DNA of 64,000 nucleotides, taken from JAJPGZ01 sp038229295. GTDB lineage: Bacteria; Verrucomicrobiota; Verrucomicrobiia; Chthoniobacterales; UBA10450. Every line of letters begins with the position of its first letter. The first letter of the stretch is position 1. The notes under the pieces are model-generated. The model was not told the DNA's origin. It did not search any database and saw only the letters and a list, made by a program, of their open reading frames with translations. Below are positions 1 through 8,060 of this stretch, one piece after another. The DNA is taken from positions 7,361-71,360 of the forward strand of contig JBBROO010000011.1 of NCBI GenBank assembly GCA_038229295.1. Direction: 5' to 3'. The translations under genes were made by a program, and so were the position numbers.

Positions 1-173
1 TCATTATGTTCGATTGCAAGCGTCCCGTCGTCCCGCTCATCGCCGCGATGAAACAACGCAACGTCCAGGTCGGCCGCTTGTTTCCAGCGCTCCCAAATCA
101 CATGCGCCTAACAATCGGGAAGAAATCAGAGATGGAAGGTTTTCTGTCGGCGTTCCGAGCAGTGATGGCGTGA
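1..173 (+). CDS. hisC: Aminotransferase C-terminus, histidinol-phosphate type (5' partial)
   Basis: The gene enters from the left edge; the frame beginning at base 3 is open to the TGA at 171-173 and gives about 56 residues. The visible part reads as the small-domain end of a class I/II PLP aminotransferase. A VGRLFPALPNHMRLTIGK stretch carries the conserved substrate-binding Arg of the HisC family, followed by a final helix (EMEGFLSAFRAVMA). In HisC this domain helps bind imidazole-acetol phosphate in histidine synthesis. The catalytic Lys lies off the window, so a related aminotransferase cannot be excluded. It converges on dgkA, which ends 9 bp away. Confidence 0.65.
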   Translation, partial: IMFDCKRPVVPLIAAMKQRNVQVGRLFPALPNHMRLTIGKKSEMEGFLSAFRAVMA

Positions 174-182
174 TGTCGCTAA

Positions 183-590
183 CTATCGCGACAGCATCGC
201 CGCCAAATGCGGCCCGAAGATAATTGCGCCGATGATGCTTGATGCAACGGCACTGATCAGCACCGCGCCAGCAGCAACATCTTTCGCATCCCGAACGGTG
301 GGATGAAAATTCGGCGAAGCAGCATCGGCCAAAAATTCGAAAGCCGTATTTAACGCTTCCGAGGTCCAAACAATTGAGATCGCCAGTACTACCCAGCACC
401 ACTCCGAGCGCGACAGCTCGAAAACGAATCCCGCAATCAAAACAGCAAGCGTGGCGAGAGCATGAATCCACGCGTTGTGCTGACAGCGAATCATGCGAAT
501 GATTCCGGCAATCGCGTAACGAAAACTGCGAATACGTCCCGTAAATTGGAACGAGCGCACTGCTGTCTGCGTGTTCGTGTCCTCGCTCAC
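183..590 (-). CDS. dgkA: Diacylglycerol/undecaprenol kinase family protein
   Basis: A 135-residue small membrane kinase of the prokaryotic DgkA family, which phosphorylates diacylglycerol or undecaprenol in the inner membrane for lipid or lipid-carrier recycling. Three hydrophobic segments are visible (about residues 43-58, 62-75 and 107-128). The family signature SEALNTAFEFLADAASP..H...RDAKDVAAGAVLISA supplies the conserved Glu, Asn and Asp that bind ATP-Mg. The start is GTG at 588-590. That GTG overlaps the TGA ending the broken peptidase copy just upstream, so dgkA sits directly behind pseudogene sequence. Which lipid is the substrate cannot be told from sequence. Confidence 0.85.
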   Translation of the reverse strand: MSEDTNTQTAVRSFQFTGRIRSFRYAIAGIIRMIRCQHNAWIHALATLAVLIAGFVFELSRSEWCWVVLAISIVWTSEALNTAFEFLADAASPNFHPTVRDAKDVAAGAVLISAVASSIIGAIIFGPHLAAMLSR

Positions 591-591
591 T

Positions 592-712
592 TCTTCATCA
601 TCGCATCACGCTTCGCTTTGATTTCGCTATCCGATTTTCATTCCGGGAATTTGTCGCCGTTGGCGACTTGGTAGCCGACTTCGAATAGAAGATCGACATC
701 TTGCACTGCGCA
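592..712 (-). pseudogene. Broken copy of the 3' end of the M28 peptidase gene
   Basis: About 120 bp closely match the last part of the M28 peptidase gene (1376-1500) in the same orientation. Both encode VQDVDLLFEVGYQVAN, then DKFPE, and end in KRDAMMKK plus a stop. In this copy the Trp codon after DKFPE has become TGA and nothing of the catalytic region remains, so it is non-functional. Similarity fades near base 712, where the toxin-antitoxin pair follows. It is either a leftover from a duplicated peptidase gene that was largely deleted, or a duplication linked to arrival of the TA module. Confidence 0.85.
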
Positions 713-736
713 AAGAGATCAAATTTCATCCGAATG

Positions 737-1045
737 TCACTGCGGCAGCGATTGTAACCTTTTCTTCCAGTAATTTGGTTTTCGGCGCGCGTGGGCGAAT
801 GCGACTACCCAAAGCTTATCCGGCATATCCAGGTAGTGAATGATAAATGGGAAGCGCGTCATAACGTAACGTTGCGTACCGTGCTTCCCGCTGGCCCATC
901 GTTCCGGCGCAGTGGCAATTGTTTTGAGGGCCCGTTGGGCCGCGGCTTCGAAGTCTAATCCTAAGCCAGATTTTCTCTCTTCGTAGAAGGCAACGGAGTT
1001 GGCTATTTCCAATTCCGCCTCCTCCTCGACGATGAGAGGCTTCAC
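737..1045 (-). CDS. RelE/ParE superfamily toxin
   Basis: A 102-residue protein of the ParE/RelE plasmid-stabilisation toxin fold: an N-terminal helical pair (EEEAELEIANSVAFYEERKSGLGLDFEAAAQRALKTIATAPERW), then the beta-sheet core with RYVMTRFPFIIHYLDMPDKLWVVAFAHARRKPNYWKKR. The C-terminal AFAHARRKPNYW matches the conserved end of ParE-like toxins. Members either poison gyrase (ParE) or cut mRNA on the ribosome (RelE); sequence alone does not decide. Its start overlaps the antitoxin stop by 4 bp (ATGA), so the two are translationally coupled. Confidence 0.85.
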   Translation of the reverse strand: MKPLIVEEEAELEIANSVAFYEERKSGLGLDFEAAAQRALKTIATAPERWASGKHGTQRYVMTRFPFIIHYLDMPDKLWVVAFAHARRKPNYWKKRLQSLPQ

Positions 1046-1272
1046 TGATAGCGCGTTCGAATATCGCGAAATACTTCTTCAGCGGGGCGTCCCTTGGCCG
1101 TGCCTTCTTTAATCCGCGTCACTCGCTTTTCGATTTCTAAATCCCACGCCGCATCGAAATCTTCGTCCGCCACGCCGTCCAGGCTCTTTAAGAGCGTGTG
1201 CGCGAGTTTCGCTCTTTCCCGCTCGGAAAGCGCTAGCGCGTCTTGCGCTACTTTTTCAACAGTCACGGGCAT
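1042..1272 (-). CDS. Addiction-module antitoxin partner of the RelE/ParE toxin
   Basis: A 76-residue acidic helical protein placed immediately upstream of, and overlapping, the toxin. It begins MPVTVEKVAQDALALSERERAKLAHTLLKSL, the pattern of the putative addiction-module component family, whose N-terminal half dimerises and whose C-terminal tail (FDAAWDLEIEKRVTRIKEG..) wraps the toxin. No separate DNA-binding domain is obvious. The pair lies between an intact peptidase gene and a broken copy of that gene's end, consistent with a mobile or recently inserted module. Confidence 0.82.
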   Translation of the reverse strand: MPVTVEKVAQDALALSERERAKLAHTLLKSLDGVADEDFDAAWDLEIEKRVTRIKEGTAKGRPAEEVFRDIRTRYQ

Positions 1273-1375
1273 GCGATGATTTTCGCACCGCGATTGAGCG
1301 GGTCAATCTGTGTTTCATCTGCCTGCCGAGCCGAAGCCCGGCGAAGGCTGGTGTTCGTCCGTGGCGCAACAATCT

Positions 1376-3043
1376 TTACTTTTTCATCATCGCATCGCGT
1401 TTCGGTTTGAATTCGTTGCCGGGTTTCCATTCCGGGAATTTGTCGGCGTTGGCGACTTGGTAGCCGACTTCGAATAGAAGATCGACATCTTGCACCGCGC
1501 CGCTCAGGTCCCAATCGGCATTCACCTGATCGGTGACTTGGTGGTAATCTTTCAGATCGAATTCGTCGGAGCGCAGCGGCGCGTCCGTCGCGCGCGCGAT
1601 GAGATGTTCGCCTTTGCCGATGTAAAGCGAAGGCAGACCGACTTTGGAGAATTCGAAATTGTCCGCGCGATAAATACTTCCTTTCTCCGGCCGGCTGTTC
1701 GGAATGGCGGAGCGGCTTTGTCTTTTCGCGGCGTCGGCCAGCATGTCGTCCAAGGTGGAAAAACCGAAGCTGGTGTCTTCGACATCGCGCGTTTTTCCCC
1801 AGACATTCATGCTGTCGATGTTGATGTCGGCCAGCGTTTTCTCGAGCGGATAGAGCGGATGCTGCGCATACCATTTCGCGCCTAACAAACCCGCTTCTTC
1901 GGCGGTCGTGCACATGAAAAGCACGGAACGTTTCGGCGGGGGATTTAATTTCGTGAACGCGGCCGCGAGCTGCATGACCGCGGCGTCGCCAGATGCATTA
2001 TCGACCGCGCCGTTGAATATCTGATCGCCCTGCAACTCCGGATGTTTGCCGAGATGGTCCCAGTGCGCGGTGTAGAGAACGTATTCGTTTTTCAATTTCT
2101 CATCGCTGCCTTCGAGTTTACCGATGACGTTGTGCGATTTGAACGAGCGCACCGTTTGCTTGATGTCGATCTTGGCTTTCGCGCCGTTCAACGTCACCGG
2201 CCGAAAATCTTTCGAGAGCGCTGCTTTCTTTAGTGCATCAAAGTCCTGGCCCGAATCCGCGAGTAATTTTTTCGCGACATCGAGCGTGATCCACGAACGC
2301 ACCTGCACTGCGTCCATGTTTTTGTTAGGCGCATCGAGCTCGAAATTTTCCTTCGACCAACTTGTCCTAACGACTTGCCACGGATACGCCGCCGGCTCGG
2401 TCTCGTGAATGATGACGGCCGCAGCCGCGCCCTTTTGCGCCGCGATTTCGTATTTGTAAGTCCAGCGCCCGTAATACGTCATCGCGCGACCCTTGAACAT
2501 TTTCTCGTCGAGCTTCGACGGATCTTTCGGGTCGGGGACCGGCGGATCGTTGATCAACATCAAAATCGTTTTGCCCTTAACATCGACATTCTTGTAATCG
2601 TCCCAGCCGTATTCCGGCGCGACGATGCCGTAGCCGACAAAAACAATGTCCGAGTTGTCGATGTCGATCTTGTCCTGCAATCGCGCCGACGACGCGACGA
2701 AGTCATCCGGAAATTTCAGATCGGTTTTGTTCGCACCGACGGTAAACGACATCGTCGGCGCGCTCAGAATTCCGGCGAGCGGAACTTCCTGCATGTAAGT
2801 GCCGTCGGGATTTCCCGGCTTCAAACCGATGCGTTTGAATTGGTCTTCGATGTATTTGATCGAAAGCTCTTCGCCTTTTGATCCGGGCGCGCGTCCTTCG
2901 AATTCATCGGACGAAAGTGTTTTGATGTGTGCGAGCATTCCGTCGGGCGTGATGGCATCGAGCGCGGGCTTTACTCGATCGTCCGGATTGGCCGCCAAGA
3001 TCGACATGGTACTAAGCGCCAGGATAACGAGCGTCGTTTTCAT
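1376..3043 (-). CDS. Secreted M28 family zinc aminopeptidase with PA domain
   Basis: A 555-residue exported peptidase. The ATG at 3041-3043 is preferred over one 24 bases upstream because it begins a clean signal peptide (MKTTLVILALSTMSILA). After the signal comes a protease-associated domain (about residues 130-270). The M28 catalytic domain follows, with the expected zinc ligands: YTAHWDHLG (His), NGAVDNASG (Asp), TTAEEAGLLG (catalytic Glu and Glu ligand), NIDSMN (Asp) and DYHQVTD near the end (His). It would release N-terminal amino acids from peptides outside the cytoplasm. An M3 oligopeptidase lies 45 bp upstream in the same direction, suggesting joint peptide use. A damaged copy of its 3' end lies at 592-712. 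Confidence 0.9.
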   Translation of the reverse strand: MKTTLVILALSTMSILAANPDDRVKPALDAITPDGMLAHIKTLSSDEFEGRAPGSKGEELSIKYIEDQFKRIGLKPGNPDGTYMQEVPLAGILSAPTMSFTVGANKTDLKFPDDFVASSARLQDKIDIDNSDIVFVGYGIVAPEYGWDDYKNVDVKGKTILMLINDPPVPDPKDPSKLDEKMFKGRAMTYYGRWTYKYEIAAQKGAAAAVIIHETEPAAYPWQVVRTSWSKENFELDAPNKNMDAVQVRSWITLDVAKKLLADSGQDFDALKKAALSKDFRPVTLNGAKAKIDIKQTVRSFKSHNVIGKLEGSDEKLKNEYVLYTAHWDHLGKHPELQGDQIFNGAVDNASGDAAVMQLAAAFTKLNPPPKRSVLFMCTTAEEAGLLGAKWYAQHPLYPLEKTLADINIDSMNVWGKTRDVEDTSFGFSTLDDMLADAAKRQSRSAIPNSRPEKGSIYRADNFEFSKVGLPSLYIGKGEHLIARATDAPLRSDEFDLKDYHQVTDQVNADWDLSGAVQDVDLLFEVGYQVANADKFPEWKPGNEFKPKRDAMMKK

Positions 3044-3051
3044 CCTTCTTC

Positions 3052-3089
3052 TGTAGCGGCGCTCCATGAGCGTCGCAAATATCTGCGAC
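3052..3089. repeat. REP-like hairpin element, copy 1
   Basis: This is the short intergenic stretch between the M3 gene stop and the M28 gene start. GCGGCGCTC-CAT-GAGCGTCGC forms a 9-bp stem with one mismatch, followed by GTCGC-aaatatct-GCGAC. A related unit at 42801-42836 has the same layout with a compensating stem change. It may act as a transcript end or processing signal after the M3 gene; there is no T-run. Confidence 0.5.
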
Positions 3090-5227
3090 TAATGCGCTTC
3101 CTGCGAAGGCCCAGTCGGTTTTCCTTTTTTCGCCGGGCCGCTCACGCCGATCTTTTCCAGAAACGGCTGCACCGATTGTTTGCGTCCAAGAAATTTTTCG
3201 ATCGACATGGTGACGTCGCGCGAATCGCCTTGCTCATAAATTTCGTGGCGCAATTTCAACCCCGCTTGTTTGTCGAGATAACCGTCCTTCGCTTTCTCAA
3301 ACACCGTGGCCATGTCGGCCGCGATCGCGTCCGCCCACGCGTAGCCGTAATAGCCCGCGTCGTAGCCATTGAGATGACCGAAGTAAGTCACGAACGTTGT
3401 GCTCGGGTCGATCGGCAGAAAAACTTTTCCGAGAATCGGATTTGAAATCGCGACGCAGTCGTAAGGCGCGTCTTCCGGGTGCGCGTCGTGCAATGCGAGA
3501 TCGAGCGACGCGAACGCGAACTGCCGCCGATAAAAAACGCCGGCCGTCGCGAGCTTCGCATCGTTCATCTGCTTGATGACCTCCGCCGGAATTTTCTTCG
3601 CCGGATCGCGATAATCCGCCGCGAAAGTATCAAGCACTTTTTTGTCCCAGACCCAGTTCTGCAACATCTGCGACGGCGCTTCGACAAAATCGCCCGGGAC
3701 ATTTGTTCCGGCGAATCGATGATAGTGCGCGCGAGTCGTGATGGTGTGCAACGCGTGACCGAACTCGTGGAAAAGCGTCTCGACATCGCCGTGCGTCATC
3801 AATGACGGCTTGTCCCCGCTAGCCGGCGGAAAATTGCACAGCAAGGCGACGGTCGGCCGTTGATATTTTCCGTCGGGCAAAACCTTGCCGCCGATGATCT
3901 CGAACTCGGCGAAGTGATTGAATTTCCCTTCGCGCGGAAACATGTCGAGATAGAACATGCCTAACGGCTCGCCCGTCGCCGCGTCAGTCACCAGATACAA
4001 CTGGAGATCGTCGATCCATTTGTAAGGCGCGGCGATTTTCTCGAACTTCAATCCGAAGATGCTCTGGTAAATGTTGACCATGCCTTCGAGCACTTTCTGG
4101 AACGGAAAAAAGTCGCGCAGCGCTTCCTTGTCGACGCTGAATGTTTGTTTCACGAGCTGGTTGGCGTAGTAGCGCCAATCCCAGATGTCGATCTTAGCGG
4201 CGGGATCGTTCGTCTCGGCCGCTTTCATTTTCTGTAACTCCGCGACTTCAGCGGCGAACTTCGGCTCGATTCCCCTAACGAGGTCGTCGATGTATTTTTT
4301 CGCGCCCGCGCCCGACTTGGCCATTTTCACTTCCGTCTGGAAATCGTCCCACGTTTTGTAACCGAGCCGCAGCGCGATTTTGTTTCGCAACGCCAGCATT
4401 TGATTGAGCACGGTGATGTTCGTGTCTTTCGCGAGCGAATCATGAATGACGTAAAGTTTTTTGCGCGTCGCTTCGCTTTTGGCATTTTCTTCGACCGTCT
4501 GGAATTGCCAAGTCACGTTCGCCATCACCGTGTAAGCGTCGTCGCCCGTTTTCACCCCGGGCGAGGCGAAGAAACTGTCGGGAAGCCCATCGAGTTCGGC
4601 TTTCGTGAAAACAACCGGCGCTTTGACGTTGACGATGTTCGTATCAAAATCGGTCCCAAGCTTCGCTAGTTGTTTGCGCAGGTCTTCGACCTCTTTCTTT
4701 TTCTCCGGCGGCAAATCCAATCCGGCCCGGCGATAATCGCGCATCGTATCGTCCAAAAGTTTTTTGTCTTCGCCCGAAAGTTTCGGATGCGTGTCGGCGA
4801 ACGCCTTCATCGCTTTGTAAACGTCCTCGCGATAATCGATGCCGACGGCCCAATCTTGAAAAATTTTCACCGCATTCTCGCCCGCCGTCCGCATCGCGGC
4901 GTCCTTGTTCGTTTCCTTGATGATCGTGGCCTTGGCCGCAGCGATGCCGGCTTCGTATCCGAGATCGTCCAGCGCGACGACCGTGCTCTTGAACGTGACC
5001 TTGCTCAGATCCCGCGCGCCGATTTGGTCGAGTGCTTTGTTCGCCTTATCGATCGCGTTTTTCACCACCGTGTCGACGGCCGCGGGCGTTTGTTCCCAAT
5101 CCGGAATGGTCAGGACCGCGTGCGCTTTGTCGGCAGCAGCGCGGAAATCGTCCACCGATTTCAATTCCGCGGCCGTAAGATCGACAACGAACAAACAGGG
5201 CAAGATCGACAAGAAGAATGTTTTCAT
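3089..5227 (-). CDS. M3 family oligopeptidase (Dcp/OpdA-like), exported
   Basis: A 712-residue zinc metallopeptidase with an N-terminal signal peptide (MKTFFLSILPCLFVVDLTAA). The catalytic motif is HEFGH in ETLFHEFGHALHTI (about residues 480-493), the thimet-oligopeptidase HExGH signature, with the downstream Glu of the third ligand in FVEAPSQMLQNW. Length and the C-terminal GYDAGYYGYAWADAIAADM block match peptidyl-dipeptidase Dcp and oligopeptidase A. With a signal peptide it probably works outside the cytoplasm, shortening peptides that the M28 enzyme encoded next to it can trim further. It is divergent from marC across a 62-bp gap. Confidence 0.92.
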   Translation of the reverse strand: MKTFFLSILPCLFVVDLTAAELKSVDDFRAAADKAHAVLTIPDWEQTPAAVDTVVKNAIDKANKALDQIGARDLSKVTFKSTVVALDDLGYEAGIAAAKATIIKETNKDAAMRTAGENAVKIFQDWAVGIDYREDVYKAMKAFADTHPKLSGEDKKLLDDTMRDYRRAGLDLPPEKKKEVEDLRKQLAKLGTDFDTNIVNVKAPVVFTKAELDGLPDSFFASPGVKTGDDAYTVMANVTWQFQTVEENAKSEATRKKLYVIHDSLAKDTNITVLNQMLALRNKIALRLGYKTWDDFQTEVKMAKSGAGAKKYIDDLVRGIEPKFAAEVAELQKMKAAETNDPAAKIDIWDWRYYANQLVKQTFSVDKEALRDFFPFQKVLEGMVNIYQSIFGLKFEKIAAPYKWIDDLQLYLVTDAATGEPLGMFYLDMFPREGKFNHFAEFEIIGGKVLPDGKYQRPTVALLCNFPPASGDKPSLMTHGDVETLFHEFGHALHTITTRAHYHRFAGTNVPGDFVEAPSQMLQNWVWDKKVLDTFAADYRDPAKKIPAEVIKQMNDAKLATAGVFYRRQFAFASLDLALHDAHPEDAPYDCVAISNPILGKVFLPIDPSTTFVTYFGHLNGYDAGYYGYAWADAIAADMATVFEKAKDGYLDKQAGLKLRHEIYEQGDSRDVTMSIEKFLGRKQSVQPFLEKIGVSGPAKKGKPTGPSQEAH

Positions 5228-5289
5228 AGTGAAAGGTTTGATTGAACGGAAAAGCGAAGATTGTGTAGAAGAGCTAACCGGTAAAGCGA

Positions 5290-5862
5290 ATGATCGAAAA
5301 ATTTCTCGCCGCCTTTATTCCACTTTTCGTCGCCATCGATCCAATTGGCCTGGTCGCGCTTTTCACCGGACTCGGGACGAGCGCGTCGCCCGAGAACCGA
5401 AAGCATCAGGCGTTTCTCGGAATTCTGACCGCACTGTGCGTCGCGACCGGGTTCATCTTTTTAGGCAAAGCCATTTTCAGCGCGCTTGGAATCACCGTGT
5501 CCGATTTCCAAGTGGCGGGCGGTTTGATTCTGCTTGTGCTGGCCGTGCGCGAGCTCGTCGGGTTTGGGGCGCAAGACCGTGGCGGCGGCGAAGACTTCGG
5601 AATCGTGCCGCTCGGTATGCCGCTCATTGCGGGTCCGGCATTGTTGACCGCTTTGCTTATCTTGATCGACACAGTCGGAATTATTTTCACCGTGCTCGCG
5701 CTGTTGGTAAATCTCGGGCTGGTCGCCATCGCGCTCTGCAACGCCGACCTTTTCACCCGCCGGTTGGGCAAACAAGGTTTGCGCGGTGTTTCGAAATTAA
5801 TCGCGCTGTTGCTCGCGGCCATCGCGATCAGTTTGATTCGGCGTGGTTGGCAGACCCACTGA
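5290..5862 (+). CDS. MarC family integral membrane protein
   Basis: A 190-residue protein with six predicted membrane segments and the MarC/NAAT family pattern: MIEKFLAAFIPLFVAIDPIGLVALFTGL at the start, a mid-protein GIVPLGMPLIAGPALLTALLIL loop with the conserved Pro-Leu-Ala/Gly-Pro motif, and a C-terminal SKLIALLLAAIAISLIRRG. The family was named after the E. coli mar locus but its transport substrate is not firmly known; some archaeal members carry neutral amino acids. It stands alone, divergent from the M3 peptidase and converging on the CoA-binding protein gene. Confidence 0.9.
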   Translation: MIEKFLAAFIPLFVAIDPIGLVALFTGLGTSASPENRKHQAFLGILTALCVATGFIFLGKAIFSALGITVSDFQVAGGLILLVLAVRELVGFGAQDRGGGEDFGIVPLGMPLIAGPALLTALLILIDTVGIIFTVLALLVNLGLVAIALCNADLFTRRLGKQGLRGVSKLIALLLAAIAISLIRRGWQTH

Positions 5863-5879
5863 CGTTGTAGCTGCCGATC

Positions 5880-6260
5880 TTAGAACGTTCCCGCGCTTAA
5901 CATCACGAGCGTGCAACCTTCGACCACTTCGATGCCGTGCTCGCGCGCTTTCGCGGCGAGGTCGTCGTTTTCCGCGCCGGGATTCATGATGATGCGGCGC
6001 GGATTTGCCCTAACGATATCGTCAATCAGGGAATCGGAGCGCGCTTTGCCCAGATACATTGTCACGGTGTCGATCTTGTCCGTAAGATCGACAATCGACC
6101 CGTAACATTTCTCGCCCAGGATCTCGTCGTACGCGGGATTGATCGGGATCGCGCGGTGTCCGCGTTCGCGCAACATTTGCATCGCGCGATGCGCATAGCG
6201 ATCCGGTTTCGGCGATGCGCCAAGAACCGCGACGTTCTTGGCGTCGTCCACTGACTTCAA
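5880..6260 (-). CDS. CoA-binding domain protein (YccU-like)
   Basis: A 126-residue single-domain Rossmann protein of the CoA_binding_2 family: VAVLGASPKPDRYAHRAMQMLRERGHRAIPINP (nucleotide-binding strand-loop-helix), GSIVDLTDKIDTVTMYLGKARS, and IIMNPGAENDDLAAKAREHGIEVVEGCTLVML. The family resembles the CoA-binding part of succinyl-CoA synthetase, but no catalytic role is assigned for stand-alone members. Two copies of the dispersed 9-mer sit back to back in the gene (6068-6093) and encode part of VDLTDKID. Confidence 0.9.
   Translation of the reverse strand: MKSVDDAKNVAVLGASPKPDRYAHRAMQMLRERGHRAIPINPAYDEILGEKCYGSIVDLTDKIDTVTMYLGKARSDSLIDDIVRANPRRIIMNPGAENDDLAAKAREHGIEVVEGCTLVMLSAGTF
6068..6093. 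repeat. Inverted pair of the 9-mer forming a perfect hairpin inside a gene
   Basis: TGTCGATCTT, six bases, then AAGATCGACA: a perfect 10-bp inverted repeat within the CoA-binding protein gene, made of two copies of the dispersed motif in opposite orientation. Confidence 0.9.
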
Positions 6261-6282
6261 TCAGTTTTCGCCGCTTCGGAAA

Positions 6283-6600
6283 TTAACCGAGCGGAGTTTT
6301 GTGTTTGTAGATGCTCGGTGCGGCCGGCTCATAGTAAGCGGCCTTGTCGCCGGCAGATCGCCGATGATCGAGTTCACGCTCGATCAACTTGATCTCGTCT
6401 TCCGCGGGCAGCGGTTCTCCGTGCTTCACATAAGCGGCCACGTGTTTGCGATTGCCGCGGATGGGAATTTGTTTGTAGAGATCCAACCGCTTCTGCTGCA
6501 ACTGCGCGGTCGGCCATTGCGAATAATCAGTGTTTGAGGTCGCAAAAACACTGGAGGCGATGAAAACGCCGAACACCAACGCTGCGATGATTCGTTTCAT
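6283..6600 (-). CDS. Small secreted protein, function unknown
   Basis: A 105-residue protein with a signal peptide (MKRIIAALVFGVFIASSVFA) and a mature part of about 85 residues rich in charged and polar residues. It includes a QWPTAQLQQKRLDLYKQIP segment and an ELDHRRSAGDKAAYYEP segment, probably alpha-helical. I do not recognise the family. It stands between the CoA-binding protein gene and the divergent hopanoid operon, separated from the latter by 148 bp that hold the hpnH promoter. Confidence 0.65.
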   Translation of the reverse strand: MKRIIAALVFGVFIASSVFATSNTDYSQWPTAQLQQKRLDLYKQIPIRGNRKHVAAYVKHGEPLPAEDEIKLIERELDHRRSAGDKAAYYEPAAPSIYKHKTPLG

Positions 6601-6710
6601 ATATTATCATTAGCATATCGTCCTTTCCGGCGATATTGGTTGCTGTCGATTTAACCCCCGACCTTAAAGCTATGTTGCGCTCCTTGTCCGACTTCATCGG
6701 GCTGGGGCCG

Positions 6711-6738
6711 TTGACAGGCCAGCACCGCTTGTTACAAT
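6711..6738 (+). promoter_or_regulatory. Sigma-70-type promoter for hpnH-shc
   Basis: TTGACA at 6711-6716 and TACAAT at 6733-6738 with a 16-base spacer. The -10 ends only 10 bases before the hpnH ATG at 6749, so the transcript would begin within a few bases of the start codon (leaderless or nearly so). Confidence 0.65.
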
Positions 6739-6748
6739 CCTCGCTCCT

Positions 6749-8038
6749 ATGAGATTTCCCCTCGCGCTTACGACTAAGATCGCCGCGTACATTATCGGCC
6801 ACAAACTTCGCGGGACGAAGAGGTTTGCCACTGTCTTGCAACTGGAGCCGCTGCATACTTGCAACCTGACTTGCACCGGCTGCGGTCGCATCCGCGAATA
6901 TTCCACTTCACTCAAAGACATTCTGCCGTTGGCGGATTGCCTCGCGGCCGCCGAAGAATGCAACGCGCCCATGGTATCGATCTGCGGCGGCGAACCACTG
7001 ATCTATCCGCAAATCGAAGCGCTGGTGAAAGGTTTGCTCGAGCAGAAGCGCATCATTTATATCTGCACCAACGCCATGTTCATGCGCAAAAAAATGCGCG
7101 AATGGCTCGCTTCGCGATTGTCGATCCAACCGGAATTCGTCGAGGAGAAAATCGCGGAGTTGCTGGCGGCTGGTTTACTCAGCGAAAAAGATGCGGGTGA
7201 AATTCGCAAAGGGCCGAAGGATCCGGCGAAGCCGACGATCGGGCCGAGCTCGTGGATGTATTGGAACGTTCACCTCGATGGGCTCGAGCGGATTCATGAT
7301 GTAATCGTCGAACGCGAAGGCGTGTTCAAGGAATGCATTCTCGCGATCAAGATGGCAAAGATTCTTGGTTACCAAGTCGCGACGAACACGACCATCTACA
7401 AAGAAACCGACATGAACGAAGTCGAGCAGATGTTCGATTATCTGTCCGATCTCGGAGTCGACGGCCACACCATTTCGCCCGGATACGAATACGACGCGGC
7501 CAAGAAGGACATGATTTCGAGATTAAATTTGCAGCCGGAAAATTTCTTCCTCACGCGCAAGATGACGGTGGAAAAGTTTTCGAAGATCGAGAAGTGGATG
7601 AGCGACTACACACTTTTCGGCACGCCGGTTTACTTCGAATTTCTTGCCGGCAAACGCGATTTGACCTGCTCGGCGTGGGCGATTCCGACACGGAACATTC
7701 GCGGTTGGAAGGGACCCTGTTACCTGATGACCGACGCGCATTACTCGAGCTACGCGGAGATGCTCGAAAAAGTGCAGTGGGACAATTACGGCGTGGTCGA
7801 TGGTGTGGCGCGCGACAGCCGCTGCGAAAATTGCATGGTGCATTGCGGCTATGAGCCGACCGCCAGCCTCGGATTGCACGCGCAACCCGGCGACACCTGG
7901 AAGACGATCAAATTTAATTTTGGATCGAAACCAAAACCGACCGGCAAAGGCAGCGAGATTCTCGCCTTCAACGGCGTGACCTGCGGCAACGGTCATCTCA
8001 CCGGCAAGAGCGCGGAGCAAACCGCGCAAGCGTCGTAA
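6749..8038 (+). CDS. hpnH: Adenosyl-hopene transferase HpnH (radical SAM)
   Basis: A 429-residue radical SAM enzyme that adds a 5'-deoxyadenosyl group to diploptene, the first step of hopanoid side-chain extension. The cluster-binding CxxxCxxC is in HTCNLTCTGCGRIREY (about residues 32-47), followed by the SAM-binding GGEP in VSICGGEPLIYPQ. A C-terminal Cys-rich segment (SRCENCMVHCGYEPTASLG) matches the DUF3463-type end of HpnH. Compared with shorter homologues there is an extra segment around residues 115-165 after the TNAMF strand. It is followed 22 bp later by shc, so substrate maker and extender are one operon. Confidence 0.93.
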   Translation: MRFPLALTTKIAAYIIGHKLRGTKRFATVLQLEPLHTCNLTCTGCGRIREYSTSLKDILPLADCLAAAEECNAPMVSICGGEPLIYPQIEALVKGLLEQKRIIYICTNAMFMRKKMREWLASRLSIQPEFVEEKIAELLAAGLLSEKDAGEIRKGPKDPAKPTIGPSSWMYWNVHLDGLERIHDVIVEREGVFKECILAIKMAKILGYQVATNTTIYKETDMNEVEQMFDYLSDLGVDGHTISPGYEYDAAKKDMISRLNLQPENFFLTRKMTVEKFSKIEKWMSDYTLFGTPVYFEFLAGKRDLTCSAWAIPTRNIRGWKGPCYLMTDAHYSSYAEMLEKVQWDNYGVVDGVARDSRCENCMVHCGYEPTASLGLHAQPGDTWKTIKFNFGSKPKPTGKGSEILAFNGVTCGNGHLTGKSAEQTAQAS

Positions 8039-8060
8039 GATCGACAATCGCAAGATCGAC

